From Isoetes taiwanensis (lineage: Eukaryota > Streptophyta > Lycopodiopsida > Isoetales > Isoetaceae), in contig JAJEKV010000033.1 in NCBI GenBank assembly GCA_021234155.1, forward strand, positions 9,891,641 to 9,955,640: a DNA stretch of 64,000 nucleotides, in the 5' to 3' direction. A model generated the notes under the pieces. The model did not search any database, had not been told where the DNA came from, and was given only the letters and a program-made list of their open reading frames with translations. Position 1 is the first letter of the stretch. The number at the start of each line of letters is the position of its first letter. Below are positions 34,601-45,469 of the stretch, one piece after another. The translations under genes were made by a program, and so were the position numbers.

Positions 34601-35130
34601 TCCAGCTCCATGAAACCCATATCCTCTACCAATTTACTCCACTGAACTTTCTCAAACCCGTGTACTATTTCTGACGACACCGCCTCCACCATATTAAAAT
34701 CCCCTGCCATAAGCCAAGCTACCTGACTTCCAAAGCTTTTCAATCTATGTCTGAGATTGGCCCATAAAGCATCTCTGCCCCTGGGGTTGTTATGGGCATA
34801 AATATTCATCAAACCCCATATTCTACCTTCATGTTGCCATAGAATTATAGCCCACCTACCAAACCTGTCTACCTGTGAATCACATACTTTTACGTCCTTC
34901 TTCCAGGCGATCAGAGTGCTTGCACTAGAGGTATCTTTTACTGCAGCGACACCCACATATTCTTTACCTATTGTGTCGAACAATTTATGTATCTCCCCCT
35001 GTTTACACTTATGCTCCTGTAGGCATATTACGTCTGGATTTATCTCCTTGATTGTGTTTGATAATCTGTTTTTCTTGTATTCCGAGGATTTTACTCCCCT
35101 GATATTCCAGCTAAGGATCTTATGATTCAT
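31650..35130 (-). pseudogene. L1 ORF2: endonuclease, reverse transcriptase, zinc-binding end
   Basis: The first 229 codons (35130-34441) are an unbroken EEP endonuclease: LSWNIRGVKSS, ICLQEHK, MAGDFNMVEA, RHDRCYV and SDHNP cover all catalytic blocks, although the usual Arg-Ile-Asp is Arg-His-Asp. Downstream pieces in shifted frames give the RT. Motifs include CSGMDGIPIEFY, NDWRPIRLLSAFCKI, AYLKLDFTKAYDSI, KRGIRQGC, and QYAEDTFLF in place of YADD, so the first catalytic Asp of that motif is Glu. The zf-RVT part (32051-31650) has CPICEAEQESIEHCLVEC and IWKRRNALVF. ORF2 makes the nick and reverse-transcribes L1 RNA at the target. Frameshifts near 34440, 34265, 33900 and 33150, with the Asp change, make it dead. 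Confidence 0.85.
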
Positions 35131-35274
35131 TGGGAGATGTTTGGAGACCCTTTCTTCCTTTTTATGTTCCCCGTCCCATCTGTTTCTATTACGTTTTCCT
35201 TTTTATTTTATTTTTCCTGTTACATTGGGAGGATCTTCGTCCACCCCATTCTCATCTTCCATTGGGAGGTCTGC

Positions 35275-37399
35275 CTACATATTCTTGTGTGGTGGGAGGG
35301 CACTCTCTATAACAGCCAACTCTCCACATACTATAATATCTCCTCGATTTTCTTTCACCTTTTCTGGCAATGCCTCCTCTGAATTCATTACTTCTTTAAT
35401 GTACTGAGAGAAAGGATTGTTTACCTCAGAGACAATTTGAGTGCTGAGAGACATCTGAGGAGGGGACTTTGGACGAGGCCCTCCGCTTTTTCGAGCAATA
35501 TTTCTGGTTCTTTCTTTTTGCCTGGCCCCTCCCACTTCCCAAGTTTGACCTTATATTTTTGACGAGCCCTCAACAGTTGTAGAGATGATAGGATCTGATG
35601 TAGGTCTCTTGATTGGAGATGCCGCGTTGCTGGTGTTAGGGGTTTCTACTCCCCGACTTGGAGCAGATGGGGTAATTGTTACAGGAGCAGTGGGGTGGCT
35701 CGTTGGGACCCCAGCACTTGTGGGGGAATCTTGGGGATTATCATTCTGTGCTTGATGCTGAGAACTCATTTCTTCTTTAGATCTTGCCTGTGGGTTCTCT
35801 TCCAGCCCTTCAATTTTTAGATCTGGAAACATTCTGTATTTCCCATTTGTTGGTCAGTTTCAAAGGGAATTTGAAGGAGCAATTGCCACTCTTAACTATC
35901 ATCCCTTTTGGTATGCTTGCCTTTACTGGAATGGCTACACAGATCCTTGGCCCTCTGGCTATGGAGTGTGAGATATAAGCGCCTATTGTGTTAGCGATGA
36001 CCTTTAAAAACTCTGGTATCAGCATGTCTGGAGGTAGGTTTTCAATCTCCGACCAGCATGGGATTTTGATTGCTGACATTTGATGGGGGGAGAAGCCAGG
36101 AGAGTAGTATTGATATAAGATGTATTCCCCCATAAAAGTGTCCGCTGCACGAGCCACCATCTTATCTATTGCGTCTTCACTTTGGAATAAAATGAGGAAG
36201 AAGTTGCCACCTAATGCCTTTAGAGATTTATGCTGAGGCAATCCTAACCTTTTTAAGTGTGTTGACAGCCACAATTCTAGTTTATGGAAGTCTAGGAAAC
36301 CTCCTGTAAAGAATCCTATAACAGATCGTGATACCAAGTTCTCCACCACTTTTACATGCATACCATGATCTATCTATGCTATTGGAAAGTTGGACTTCTC
36401 ATCTACTTCCATATTTCCCGCACTTTCAGCTCCATATTTTTCAAGGTTGGCGTTTATTTAATTTGCCCAGATCTTGGGCAAAACCTGCTTCTACTGTTTT
36501 AAGTGCTGCATCTACTCTCAAGCTCCTGGCTGTTTTCGTTGGCACATTGTTCTTTATCCACTCTGAGAATCTAGGATTGTTAACTCTTGCTATAGTGTCG
36601 TCGTTTTTTCAAGCCTCTCTTACATTACTCCTTACTCCTCCACTACTTAAGTCTGGATTTGCATTGTTGTTATGCCCTTCTTCAGTTGCAGTTTTTGTAG
36701 CGTATGTGGTATGTGGAGACAGTTTATTAGCCTCTTTGCTTTGATGAAATATCCCCCTTCTTGTGATGCTCTCTGCCCTACGATTCTCTTCCATTATAGC
36801 ATCTACCATTCCTGAGGCTTTGTGCTTCGCCTCTGCTAGTTTTTTATTTGCTTCCATTTCTTTCTTGTTTGCTTCGGTTTCTACTTCTTCCATAGGTGAA
36901 GCTTCCATGGATGAATCTGACCTGCTAGATTGTATGGGTTTTTTCTGTCCACATGCACTATCTTCTGTCCCTGCCCCTAACATTGCAGCTTTCAATTTTC
37001 GGATAGCTCCGATAGCGCTAACACTTGCCTTGGCAGCCAGATCTTCCCCTGCAATTGCTTTACCTACTCCATTGTCTTTTGCTCCCTTTGGGGAATGGTC
37101 TATACTATGTGAAGCAGAAGGGCCTAGATTTATATCAGACAGTTTAGGGAGGTGATTTACCTTATGCAGGGCAGAAGCCCCAATTTTTGGATCAGGATTG
37201 TTGGAAGCCCCATCTTCTGGGGACGATTTTCTCGCCCCGAATCCGCCATTTGGCTATTGTCCACTGAACTAACGTGGTGGCTTAATCGAAGACCATGAGG
37301 CCCGTTGTGCACCCCCGGGTCGAACCTGTGTCGGTTCCTCGACAGCACTGCTGCGCCGCCCCGCTGCATCTTCGACCCGCACCATGGTTTTTCCGCTGG
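35275..37399 (-). pseudogene. L1 ORF1 (DUF4283-like, nucleic-acid-binding), broken
   Basis: The minus strand in several frames gives an Asn/Lys/Glu-rich region (ANKKEMEANKKLAEAKHK, about 36800), then a 183-codon segment (36361-35810). That segment has VIGFFTGGFLDFHKLELWLS, IKIPCWSEIENLPPD and ARGPRICVAI, the plant DUF4283 pattern found in L1 ORF1 proteins. A Pro/Ser/Thr-rich linker (35832-35551) and a basic tail (35535-35275) follow. The protein would package L1 RNA. I do not see a CCHC knuckle. Frame breaks near 36610, 36360 and 35540 show decay. It precedes ORF2 in the usual plant L1 order. Confidence 0.65.
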
Positions 37400-37412
37400 G
37401 GGCTTCATTCAT
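37400..37412. repeat. Target-site duplication of the L1, 5' side
   Basis: GGGCTTCATTCAT, identical to 31376-31388. On the minus strand it reads ATGAATGAAGCCC and lies within the open frame that begins at 37565. Confidence 0.85.
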
Positions 37413-37565
37413 GTCTCGTAACATTTTAACACTTTGTTGCGTGAGATCGATGAGGGTTGAGCGTAGGTAGGCCCAGATCGTCGCCCCCCCCCATCCGCTT
37501 GATGCCATGTTCAAACCACTTAAGCATATCCGTGATATATCGCCCCCCATTTGCTCGAGTGCCAT
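37413..37565 (-). other. Possible exon interrupted by the L1 insertion
   Basis: A minus-strand frame starts MALEQMGGDISRICLSGLNM, continues IWAYLRSTLIDLTQQSVKML and RDMNEA, and is cut at the L1 target site. Codon use and composition look protein-like, but I do not recognise the product and the remainder past the L1 (31375 downward) soon meets a stop. It may be a first exon or chance. Confidence 0.25.
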
Positions 37566-39332
37566 GCTAAAAGAATTAACAAAACATACACACACAGTTA
37601 TATTGGACTTCCCAAAATTTCACAACATTCTTCGGGAGGAGTAATTTTCAAACCAAAAACTTCGCGAATAAATTTTTCGGCGGTAAAACTGGCGAGGTGG
37701 CAAAGTCTTGAAGCCACGGTTACAGCTTAACCGCCACATCAGCAGTGGATGCTAGAAAATTTTGTAGGACTGCTACTATTTCCAACATCTCAAAAATATT
37801 TCCCAGCAGAATTTCGATAGGCGATTGATAGAATAATCGACAGGCGGCCAACATGGCAGCTGGAGAACTCGTTCCGGCTGCGGAATGGAAAATGGGTCTT
37901 TGATTCCGCTCAGGAGGTAATCAACAGGTGATCAGCAAGGATTCATCCCCAGTTGCCATGTTGTGGGGGATGAAACTGGGTCACCAAATCCAGACCTGCT
38001 CCCGACTCCCAGCAGTCGCAGAACCTCTGGAATGCTCCTCGGTTTCCACCCCCCCATACATAAAGTTCAGGTAGTTTCATCCTGAAAATTTCGTCCAATC
38101 CAAGAGTGACACGTGTGCAACATCCTTTTCCGGAATTGTTCAATTAGTTGCATTCTAAGTTTCTAGTTGCATTCCAAGATCTTACTTGCATTCTGCCTTG
38201 CATTTTGCCTTGCATTCTGCATTCTAGTTTCTTGATTAATTTACAGCTCATTTACTAGCTAGGGAATTGAACCCCAGTGAAACCATAGCCTAGCAACAGA
38301 TTGGAAAAGGTTACACAAAAGATGAAAATCTTCTTAAAGAACTGTCGGACCTGTTTGCAGAGGAGTTAGAAAGGGGGAACAGGAGTAGCTTCATCGCCCT
38401 GGCTCTGCTCTGCAGTAAAGTTGTCGTTATCTAGAGGAGAAAGATGCGAAGAAGAACGAGTAAATCCTTCATGGCCAGAGGTCAAAAAGCATAATGTAAA
38501 TCTGAAAGCTTACAAGAAAATATAAAAATATTCACAAAGAACTATTGGACCTCTGCTTGAAGGCCTCTGATAGCAAAACTCTTCATAAAGAAAGCAAGTA
38601 CAGAAAGAAAGAAGCGACAGAAGATCATAGATCGCCGCTTGCCAAAAACTGGATACTTGCTTTTTTCAGCTTTGATCTTTAACCTGAAAAGGCAAACAAA
38701 ACATTGTAAAGATCTAGAAGCTGAAAATAGCATTTCTTCCTGCAGCGCCAAGGTGCCATGATCTTGCAGATGGCTCCTTCCTATAGTGCCAAGGCGCCAT
38801 AGCTAGAGCTGGATGGCAGCATAGAAGGCGCCATAGCAGAAGGCCCATCGCTGGAGTATCACAGAAAAAATAAAAATGCAATGCCACGTCATCGCATGTC
38901 AGAATTAAACTACCACGAACTTCACGTAACAATAATTGCCTTCTCCTTGCAATTTGACGCGCGTGGGCACACCTTCCACGCCAGAATTGCAAGTAGAAGG
39001 CAATTCTTGTATACGAAATAGCAAGATGGCGATTTTTTTTTTTCTTGAGATGCAAGTGGATATAATCCGATATTTTACCCTGGGCTTTGAGCGATAAGCC
39101 TGTCCGGCTGCCGCCGGTTGATAAGGGCTCCCCTACACAACAATAGTTAACATAGTTTAATAAATCATAAACAGTTAGGTTTGTAGGACCCGATATCCGC
39201 CATGTCGGGAATCTCCTGCACGAGGTTTGAGCGCAAGTACTCTGAAGGAGGGGTCCCTGAGTTTTCAATACAAGGAAGAAGATGTCTCTTAATTCTGTGA
39301 ATGGGTTTGCCTCAGTTTAGTCCTTCAATTTC
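37566..39332. other. No gene recognised; upstream of the second ADELF-motif gene
   Basis: A run of repeated TTGCATTCT/TTGCCTTGCAT phrases lies at 38150-38230. Small GGCGCCATAG repeats lie at 38745-38850. The 184-codon minus frame at 38714-39268 has no recognisable domain and skewed composition, so it is not called. Confidence 0.4.
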
Positions 39333-40148
39333 ATGGCCGACGACCACCAATTTGCATTCGCTTCCGGAAATTTATCTGATGTAGAGTCTATTTGCTCTGT
39401 CAAAGATGCTGACGAATTGTTCTCCAAAGGCAAAATTCTTCCCTTGGAGCAGCCTGCAAAAAATGATTCCGTTTCTCAAATTCATGACAAATTGCTCAAG
39501 CAGAAGCAATATCTGTTGGATAATTTGAGCAGAGGATTAAAAGGCAGCCCAAATCATGGGCTAAGGACGGGGAGGACACCCAAATCCTCAAAATATACAT
39601 TCAGAGGAGAGTTCTATGGGGTGAATCCGGCAGCGGCAGAGTACAAAACACCCAAAACGCCCGCTGGAAAGGAGCACAAAACGCCTAGGATGCCTGGAAC
39701 TCCTTCAAAGGCCAGCAATTCGCCCGAAAGGGGCGAGACGAAGAGGGGATACCAGGACCCGAAATACACCCCAATTTCGGTCCCCCCTAATCCAGCCCAC
39801 ACCAAAGAAAATGAAGAAAACCCGGCCCCAACATTTGCTCATGATCCTAGTAAGTGTAGAGGTTCTTCGATGCGAAAATCCTTCCTCGGCTTCCTTCCTT
39901 TCGGCTCCCGAAACAGTAGTTCCAGTCCTGTCCTTCGCCTCCATAGATCTAGTAGCTCCAAACACAACAACTTTGCTAGAAGTTTTTCTTTTGGATCAAC
40001 TGCTTCTTCTAAGAAGACTAACCTCCATGAAGTTGCTGTCAGAAGGAGATCCTATCTTCCCTACAAACAGAACCTTCTAGGTTGGCTTGGATGCGTTATC
40101 GATGTTTATGATGGGTACGAACCTTCAGCAAACGTTCCAATATGGTGA
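39333..40148 (+). CDS. Plant ADELF-motif protein (MAKR-like or DUF1645-like)
   Basis: Intact single-exon frame of 271 codons beginning MADDHQFAFASGNLSDVES. Residues about 26-38 read DADELFSKGKILPL, the same core as the gene at 4822. After it come a Lys/Gln helix, a Pro/Thr/Lys-rich repeat-like stretch (YKTPKTPAGKEHKTPRMP), a MRKSFLGFLPFGSR block, a Ser-rich region and the C-terminal RRRSYLPYKQNLLGWLG. MAKR-type and DUF1645-type plant proteins share the ADELF element; this protein lacks the HLPPR extension, so its exact family is unclear. A membrane-associated signalling role is possible by analogy only. The start is the first Met after an in-frame stop. Confidence 0.65.
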   Translation: MADDHQFAFASGNLSDVESICSVKDADELFSKGKILPLEQPAKNDSVSQIHDKLLKQKQYLLDNLSRGLKGSPNHGLRTGRTPKSSKYTFRGEFYGVNPAAAEYKTPKTPAGKEHKTPRMPGTPSKASNSPERGETKRGYQDPKYTPISVPPNPAHTKENEENPAPTFAHDPSKCRGSSMRKSFLGFLPFGSRNSSSSPVLRLHRSSSSKHNNFARSFSFGSTASSKKTNLHEVAVRRRSYLPYKQNLLGWLGCVIDVYDGYEPSANVPIW

Positions 40149-41195
40149 ACCATTTAGGATTGGACATGGTCTCTTTGTACAGGAATTTTGTTCTTGCGTT
40201 ATTTTTTGCAATGTTTTCTAGCAAGTTTTCTTGTGTACAAATGTTTTCGTGTGGTTGCATTGTGGATCCCTCTAGCTACTTAATAAGTATTATATTAGGT
40301 AACTAGAAGTGCACCTACCTTTCAACGTTTGTTTAGGTCTTGCATCGACGACATGCTTATCTATTCCAAATAAAGAACTCATTGATCATACCAATATCTA
40401 GATGTAGAAATAGTCTATGTAAGGTTTAGCAAATAAATTACTAAAACGGATTGATGGTGCTTACATAATAACAACACATATCCTAATGAAAATAATTGCG
40501 TGACTTGGCATTTTCATAAAATCTATGGACAAATAAGGTTCCAGCAATAATAGACAATAAGAGTCAACAGTTTTACTATATTGCAACTATATGCCATCAA
40601 AATGAAGTTGGATCTTTCCTAATCCAAAGCATAGTCTTTGCCAGTAGGTATATACTAACAAACGCGTGTTGGGAAATCTAGATAAACGTAAACTCTTTGC
40701 ATGTACAAGGAGGGAAGGAGTGAAAGTGGCTACACGTGTAATTCAAAAGAAAGGAAATGTTATATTTTATTTTTTAGCATATAAAATCACAAGGTAAGGG
40801 TAAAAAGGGGCCAAGACAGAATAAAGCTTAAGTGAAAACAATTTTGTTATGTGATCTGAAACAAAGAAACTCACCATCTAGATAGTATACCAAAAATTAG
40901 TAACTCCACTAGATATGATATTATAACAAGCGCAAGAGCATTTTTTCTCATATATCTTCATTTAACAAGCATCTCATACTAATAAGAAGCTAGAAACATC
41001 AAGCATCTCATTCTAACTAGAAGCTATGGATGTGCATAATGGATAAGATGCAATGAAATGCATAGGTGGAATGAGACTGTTGGTAGAATGTAATAGGTAG
41101 GATAGCGCGGAAGCAATGGAATGGAACAGATAGATAGAATGGAACAGGTATAGAGTATCATAGGTTTAGGATATTTAGTCGATTATGAATTAAAA
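40149..41195. other. 3' flank; no gene recognised
   Basis: AT-rich. AGCATCTCAT...CTAGAAGCTA is repeated in tandem near 40970-41030, and GGAATGGAACAG repeats occur near 41110-41145. Confidence 0.4.
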
Positions 41196-41700
41196 ATTTG
41201 GACCCATATACACCTCACTATATATAAATATTGTATCAATGATAACGTATTTGTATGATATATTAAACTACTAAATCGGGACATCTGACATATTAAGAGC
41301 TTGAACTATTGAATTACAACAACCCCCCCCCCCCCCCCCCGGGTTGATGTTCATAAGGGGCGTTCATCGGAAGGTTCGAACCACGGGATGTCAATTTCGT
41401 GCAATTTTGGCCATAGTTAGCCGCGACCCATATTTTAGCAAGGTTTAGTTAACTGTCAGTTTAGAGCACGAAATCAATGCAAGGGTTGTGAAGCGCATTA
41501 TACACAAATATGGGCATATGTATTTGGGGCTCCTCGCCTTCCATTAGATGCCATGTACGAACATCAAGAAAAACAACTGGGGGGTCAGAAGGGGGTTAAT
41601 TCAATGGTTCAATTTTTTAATATGTTAGATGTACTTTTTAGGAGTCCAATATGTCATACAAATACGTTATTATCAAATTTATATATAATGGGTCCATTTG
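41196..41700. repeat. Foldback element, arms about 130 bp, 250-bp centre
   Basis: The left arm (41196-41340) and right arm (about 41580-41700) are imperfect complements. Matching blocks in order from the outside are TTTGGACCCAT, TATATATAAAT, AACGTATTTGTATGA, ACATATT, ATTGAA and a C-rich inner end. The outer TGGACCCA ends look like terminal inverted repeats. The roughly 240-bp centre has no coding capacity. This fits a MITE-like non-autonomous DNA element; no target duplication could be assigned. Confidence 0.7.
41323..41340 (+). repeat. C18 homopolymer run, followed by GGG
   Basis: Eighteen consecutive C at the inner end of the foldback's left arm. It could form an i-motif, with a G-quadruplex on the other strand. 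The length is also prone to sequencing error. Confidence 0.9.
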
Positions 41701-41959
41701 GCCCCTTCGGGGCCTGGGCTTGTTTTTAGATGTAGAAATCATCCACAATGCACATGTTAAATAAATTTTTAATTGAAAAGATTGGGTTTTCGACCCATCA
41801 TTGTATGAATTTGCATTTCTCTTAAATTTTTATCATTGTGAAATAAATATATAAGGATTTTCTACCTGAGCAATATAGCACTTGAGTGCAATAAGTAGTC
41901 TTTAATGACGTGGGAGAAATATGCTCATGTTTAGGTATTCAGGTCAAACAAGACAAAGA

Positions 41960-42438
41960 CAAAGGCTTGAATACTCAGATTGCTTGGCTACACAAATGTA
42001 GATTGGGGCGGTTGTCCAGACGCATACAGATCAATAAGTGGTTGCTGTTTTTCCTTAGAAAAATCTTTGATGTCTTGGACGAGTAAGAAGTAACAATGTG
42101 TTTCACTTTCCATTGCCAAAGCAGAATATGTTGTTGCATCTTTGGTGAGCCGAGAACTTGTTTGGTTACAACATTTGCTAGAGTGCTTAAGACAAGTTCA
42201 AGATGGACCAAGTATACTTATGTGTGATAATCAAAGTGCTATTGCATTATCAGAAGACAAAGTTTTGCATTCCAAATCCAAGCACATTGAACTTGAAGTC
42301 GCAAAGTGCGTACTTAGGTTGGAATATTGCCCAACTACGGTTATGATTGCAGACATTTTCAATAAGCCTCTAGGTGAAAAGAGATATCAAGATAATGTTA
42401 AAGCTCTTGGTGTCCTTGAGAATAAGGATAGATTTTAG
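41960..42438 (+). pseudogene. Ty1/copia RNase H domain, 3' end of pol
   Basis: The plus strand reads GYTNVDWGGCPDAYRSISG (first catalytic Asp region), then KAEYVVASLVSRELVWLQHL, CDNQSAIALSEDKVLHSKSK with HIELEV, and CPTTVMIADIFNKPLGEKR, ending at TAG 42436. These are the copia RNase H blocks in the normal order. Frame changes upstream of 42080 and the absence of integrase and RT show a truncated copy. The 3' LTR should follow within 42439-42700, but no second LTR is available to define it. Confidence 0.8.
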
Positions 42439-42704
42439 AAAATTATAACACTCGTATTTTTTCCCTTGTGATCACTAAAATGTTTTTTTTTTCATCTGAG
42501 TCCTTTCTTTTAGAGACACGACATTTTCTATATCTTGTTTGATGTAGGACTAAAGTCGCTGATGGTTTGTTAGTGCTGCCCTTTATGGGTCTTTACATAC
42601 AGATAGCCTTTAACACCTTTCTCCCTTCACCTTTACCCTTTATAATACCTTTATGATACCTATATATGTATGTCATATTCATTGAATAATCTTATGCTTC
42701 CATT

Positions 42705-43200
42705 CTAGACTAATATGTTTAACACAGACTTCCAGATGTCATGGTAGGGTAAAAACCTCCCATCATCATACCTATAGAAAAGAAATGTATCATCCTCATA
42801 TTGCATGATAGTCAATCTTTGATTTGAGATCGAGAGAGCCAGTCCATTAAGTAGGCTCCTAGCCATGACTGCCTTAAACATGCAGATCAGAGGGTTTGCC
42901 ATGATCAGGAATGGACAAGGAGCAAGAAGTTACCCTTGTTTGAACCCCTTCCTTAGCTCGAAGAGACCGTACTTCCCACTCAATTATAAATTCCTCTTAG
43001 ATATGAACCCTTTTGCAAGTGGCTCTTTTTTAAGAGCGGTAGAGGAATACGCATGATATATCTGGATGAAATCACTTCCAAACAGTGCCATACCAGGTAA
43101 TCTTTGATGCCTTATTTCCTTTTTTTTTTGAAGATTTATGCAAATATTATGGTTGGAAGAGCAAAAATATCTACTTTTTGTTGTTTCTTGCATCTAAAGG
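42705..43200 (-). pseudogene. L1-type reverse transcriptase fragment
   Basis: On the minus strand: ALFGSDFIQIYHAYSSTAL, then ELRKGFKQG (the GxRQG block, with a TAA just after it), then LALSISNQRLTIMQYEDDTF. The last is the RT catalytic motif with YEDD for YADD. The order is that of L1 ORF2, and both ends are missing. The LINE inserted at 43262 lies in the opposite orientation next to it. Confidence 0.65.
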
Positions 43201-43274
43201 GCTAGTTGAAGCATGGTTTCCTTGCTCAAAAATTAGGTTCCATCATTTATTGATCATATCTTCACTCTGCGCAC

Positions 43275-44804
43275 ATTGATTGAGGATAGCAGGAATCACC
43301 AACAAAACCTGTACTGTTGTTTCGTGGATTTCGCAAAAGCTTTTGACACAGTGCCCCGGGACAGGTTATGGGATAGACTACGGTAGCTGGGGACCCCCTT
43401 GACTTGCAGAATGCAGTATATCGGCTATACGAGGCATGCTCAGGCCGTATCACATCGTTAGGATAGCCGGTAATCAGTAGTATTGGAGTGCGTCAGGGTT
43501 GCCCCCTCTCCCCCACACTCTTTGGCCTATACATTGACCAGCTGGAAGATTGGCTCTCTGAGCATGGAGGTGCGGCCACCCATCTCATGCATCACACGAT
43601 CCGTCAACTCATATATGCTGACGATGTCAACCTCCTGGCCTATACTCCAGAGGACATGCAACGTCACATAGATGCTTTTGAGCCGATTCACTGGCATGCG
43701 AGTTAACTTGGCCAAAACTAGGGTGCTGTTAGTTTCATCATCCCATCAGCCAAGGCTTCCCTCATTCACTTACCAGGGACAAGATGTAGAGGTGGCTCTG
43801 ACCTACAAGTACTTAGGGATCGAGTTCTCTACTGTACCACCCATTGGGATACTGCCATCAGGTTGCGGGTCACGGCGTGTTGGAAAGCACTGTATGCCAT
43901 GCAGAACAATAGCCACAAGGCAGAGTTGTATGCCTGGGGCCATCAGTCACACTTGTTTCGGGCCTTGATCGAGCAGGTCCTTTTGTATGGGGCAGAAGTG
44001 TGGGGTCTGGTGATATCTCTCAACACTTGGAATGACCTCGAGCAGGTGCAGAAAGCCTTTTTGGCACGAGCCCTTGGGGTAAAGTCCACGGTTTCATACC
44101 AGATCCTACTTCAGGAGACAGGTTTTCTACCCCTTCAACGGGCTGCACTGGAACGCCATATCATTTACTTCCAGAAGGTGGTCACTATGGGTGATACACG
44201 TTTGCCCAACCTCGCTTTGGCCATGGCGATGGGTTCCCAATGACTGAAAGCCTGCTGGAAGGACAAGCAAGCTTAGTGGTTCTCATGCTGGGGTGTACAG
44301 GCAAACAGATGCGTATATGTAAGGACAAAGAAAGATCACAAAGCACTTAAGCTGTACCTAGATGCTACTTTCCTTCGCACGCTCTGGGATGCAGATGCTC
44401 TGACGCACGTTAAGCTGGCACACTATTAGCAGCAAGTCAATCCTAGGCTCACGAGAGGCCCACACCAGTACTTGTACACCCAGTTGTCCATGAAGAAGCG
44501 CAGACTTATAGCTTCCATTCGCACGGGTGCACATCGCCTCCGCATTGAGACAGGAGGTTGGGCTCGGGAAGCACGAGAGCAAAGGCTTTGCCAGTGTTGC
44601 CACCAGGGCGCCATTGAGGATGAATGTCATGCCCTCCAGATCTGCCCAGCGTTTGCCCATATCCGAGAGCAGTATGTTCGATTACTAGTGCCTGACCAAC
44701 CGTTGCATGAGTTGTTGAATACGACGTCAGTGGGTTTGTTGGGGTCATACCTCCAGGAGGTTATGGATGCACGGACTCAGCTGTGTCCTCTGGGACGGTA
44801 TTGA
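43275..44804 (+). pseudogene. LINE ORF2: RT palm to C-terminal zinc cluster
   Basis: The order along the plus strand is CCFVDFAKAFDTVPRDRLW (motif A, catalytic Asp), GVRQGCPLSPTLFGLYI, QLIYADDVNLLAY (intact YADD), YKYLGIEFS, and EQVLLYGAEVWG. Then come the thumb region (QVQKAFLARALGVKSTVSYQ, LPLQRAALERH) and, in the last frame, RLCQCCHQGAIEDECHALQIC, a C-x2-C...H-x4-C cluster typical of LINE C-termini. The enzyme would copy LINE RNA at a nicked target. At least three frameshifts (near 43480, 43690 and 43870) and stops between 44240 and 44470 inactivate it. The 5' half, including the endonuclease, is missing. Confidence 0.8.
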
Positions 44805-44856
44805 ACTGTCCTATACAACTGTACAGCGTGCCAGCCTACTTATTACTTCTGTTTTT

Positions 44857-44882
44857 CCCTCGAAAACCCTTCGGGGCGAGGG
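44857..44882 (+). other. LINE 3'-region RNA hairpin with UUCG tetraloop
   Basis: CCCTCG-AAAA-CCC-TTCG-GGG-CGAGGG, followed by T6 and AATCC. Same fold as 24622-24645, with a different stable tetraloop class. Confidence 0.7.
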
Positions 44883-44978
44883 TTTTTTAATCCTGTCAGT
44901 AATACGCTTGCTGCTCTTTTTTTGTTTGGGTCCCATAGGCCAGTCGGTCTCCGTGGATGCTAAAAATCTATTCTATTC

Positions 44979-45132
44979 TATTCTATAAACCAATGCAAGC
45001 TCAACATGATTTGATTTATGATTCACTTATATGTAGCAAATCACACATGAAAATAATAGCAAACCATGTGTGTGGTCTAGGACCCACTATTCTATAAACC
45101 ATGCAAGCTCACCATGATTTATGATTCACTCT
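44979..45132. repeat. Direct duplication after the LINE tail
   Basis: CTATTCTATAAACCAATGCAAG...GATTTATGATTCACT at 44979-45029 recurs with small changes at about 45088-45131, roughly 109 bases apart. It includes the end of the LINE tail. Confidence 0.7.
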
Positions 45133-45469
45133 TCTCTAAATCACGCTTAGCGTGTTTTATATTCCCTCTTATGCTTGACGAGGTTGCAAACCCAGCATCG
45201 AAAACCATGGATCACCAACCATGTTAGCATGAGGAAGAAGCCCAATCATAAAGGACATGCAAGAAATTCAGTCAGATTTAGAAAAACTCAAGGTTATATA
45301 CATAAGCCATTTAGAATTACTAAACATCTGGAATTAGCGAACTTCAGGAGGATTGAGCACGCGGAACTTGATTGCTGCAATTCGGAACAGAAGTAATTAG
45401 AAGGGAAAAATATGGGCCTGCATACTGGCGAACATGGTGCGCTTAAAACTTTTGCACCAGACGCATTTG

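Larger units (their letters stand above)
31389..37399 (-). mobile_element. Nearly full-length plant L1 LINE, about 6.0 kb
   Basis: On the minus strand the element begins at 37399 in GC-rich sequence and carries ORF1 (DUF4283-like) and ORF2 (EN, RT, zf-RVT). It ends with AATAAAGTC and a poly(A) of 9 or more, complementary to T-rich 31389-31398. Identical 13-bp direct repeats flank it (31376-31388, 37400-37412). That is a complete target-primed insertion. Multiple frameshifts and a changed RT motif show it is inactive. Confidence 0.85.
43262..44989 (+). mobile_element. 5'-truncated LINE with structured 3' end and (TTCTA)n tail
   Basis: Plus-strand LINE retaining the RT from motif A onward, a C-terminal zinc cluster, a 3' UTR with two hairpins (44857-44882, 44929-44958) and a tail of CTATT repeats (44967-44987). 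The terminal hairpin resembles those ending at 51408 and 60504, so this is the RT-bearing relative of the ORF1-only element at 59100-60505. Confidence 0.75.

Noticed and set aside
38714-39268. 184-codon minus-strand frame
   Set aside because: No recognisable motif, odd composition, and it covers the likely promoter of the gene at 39333.
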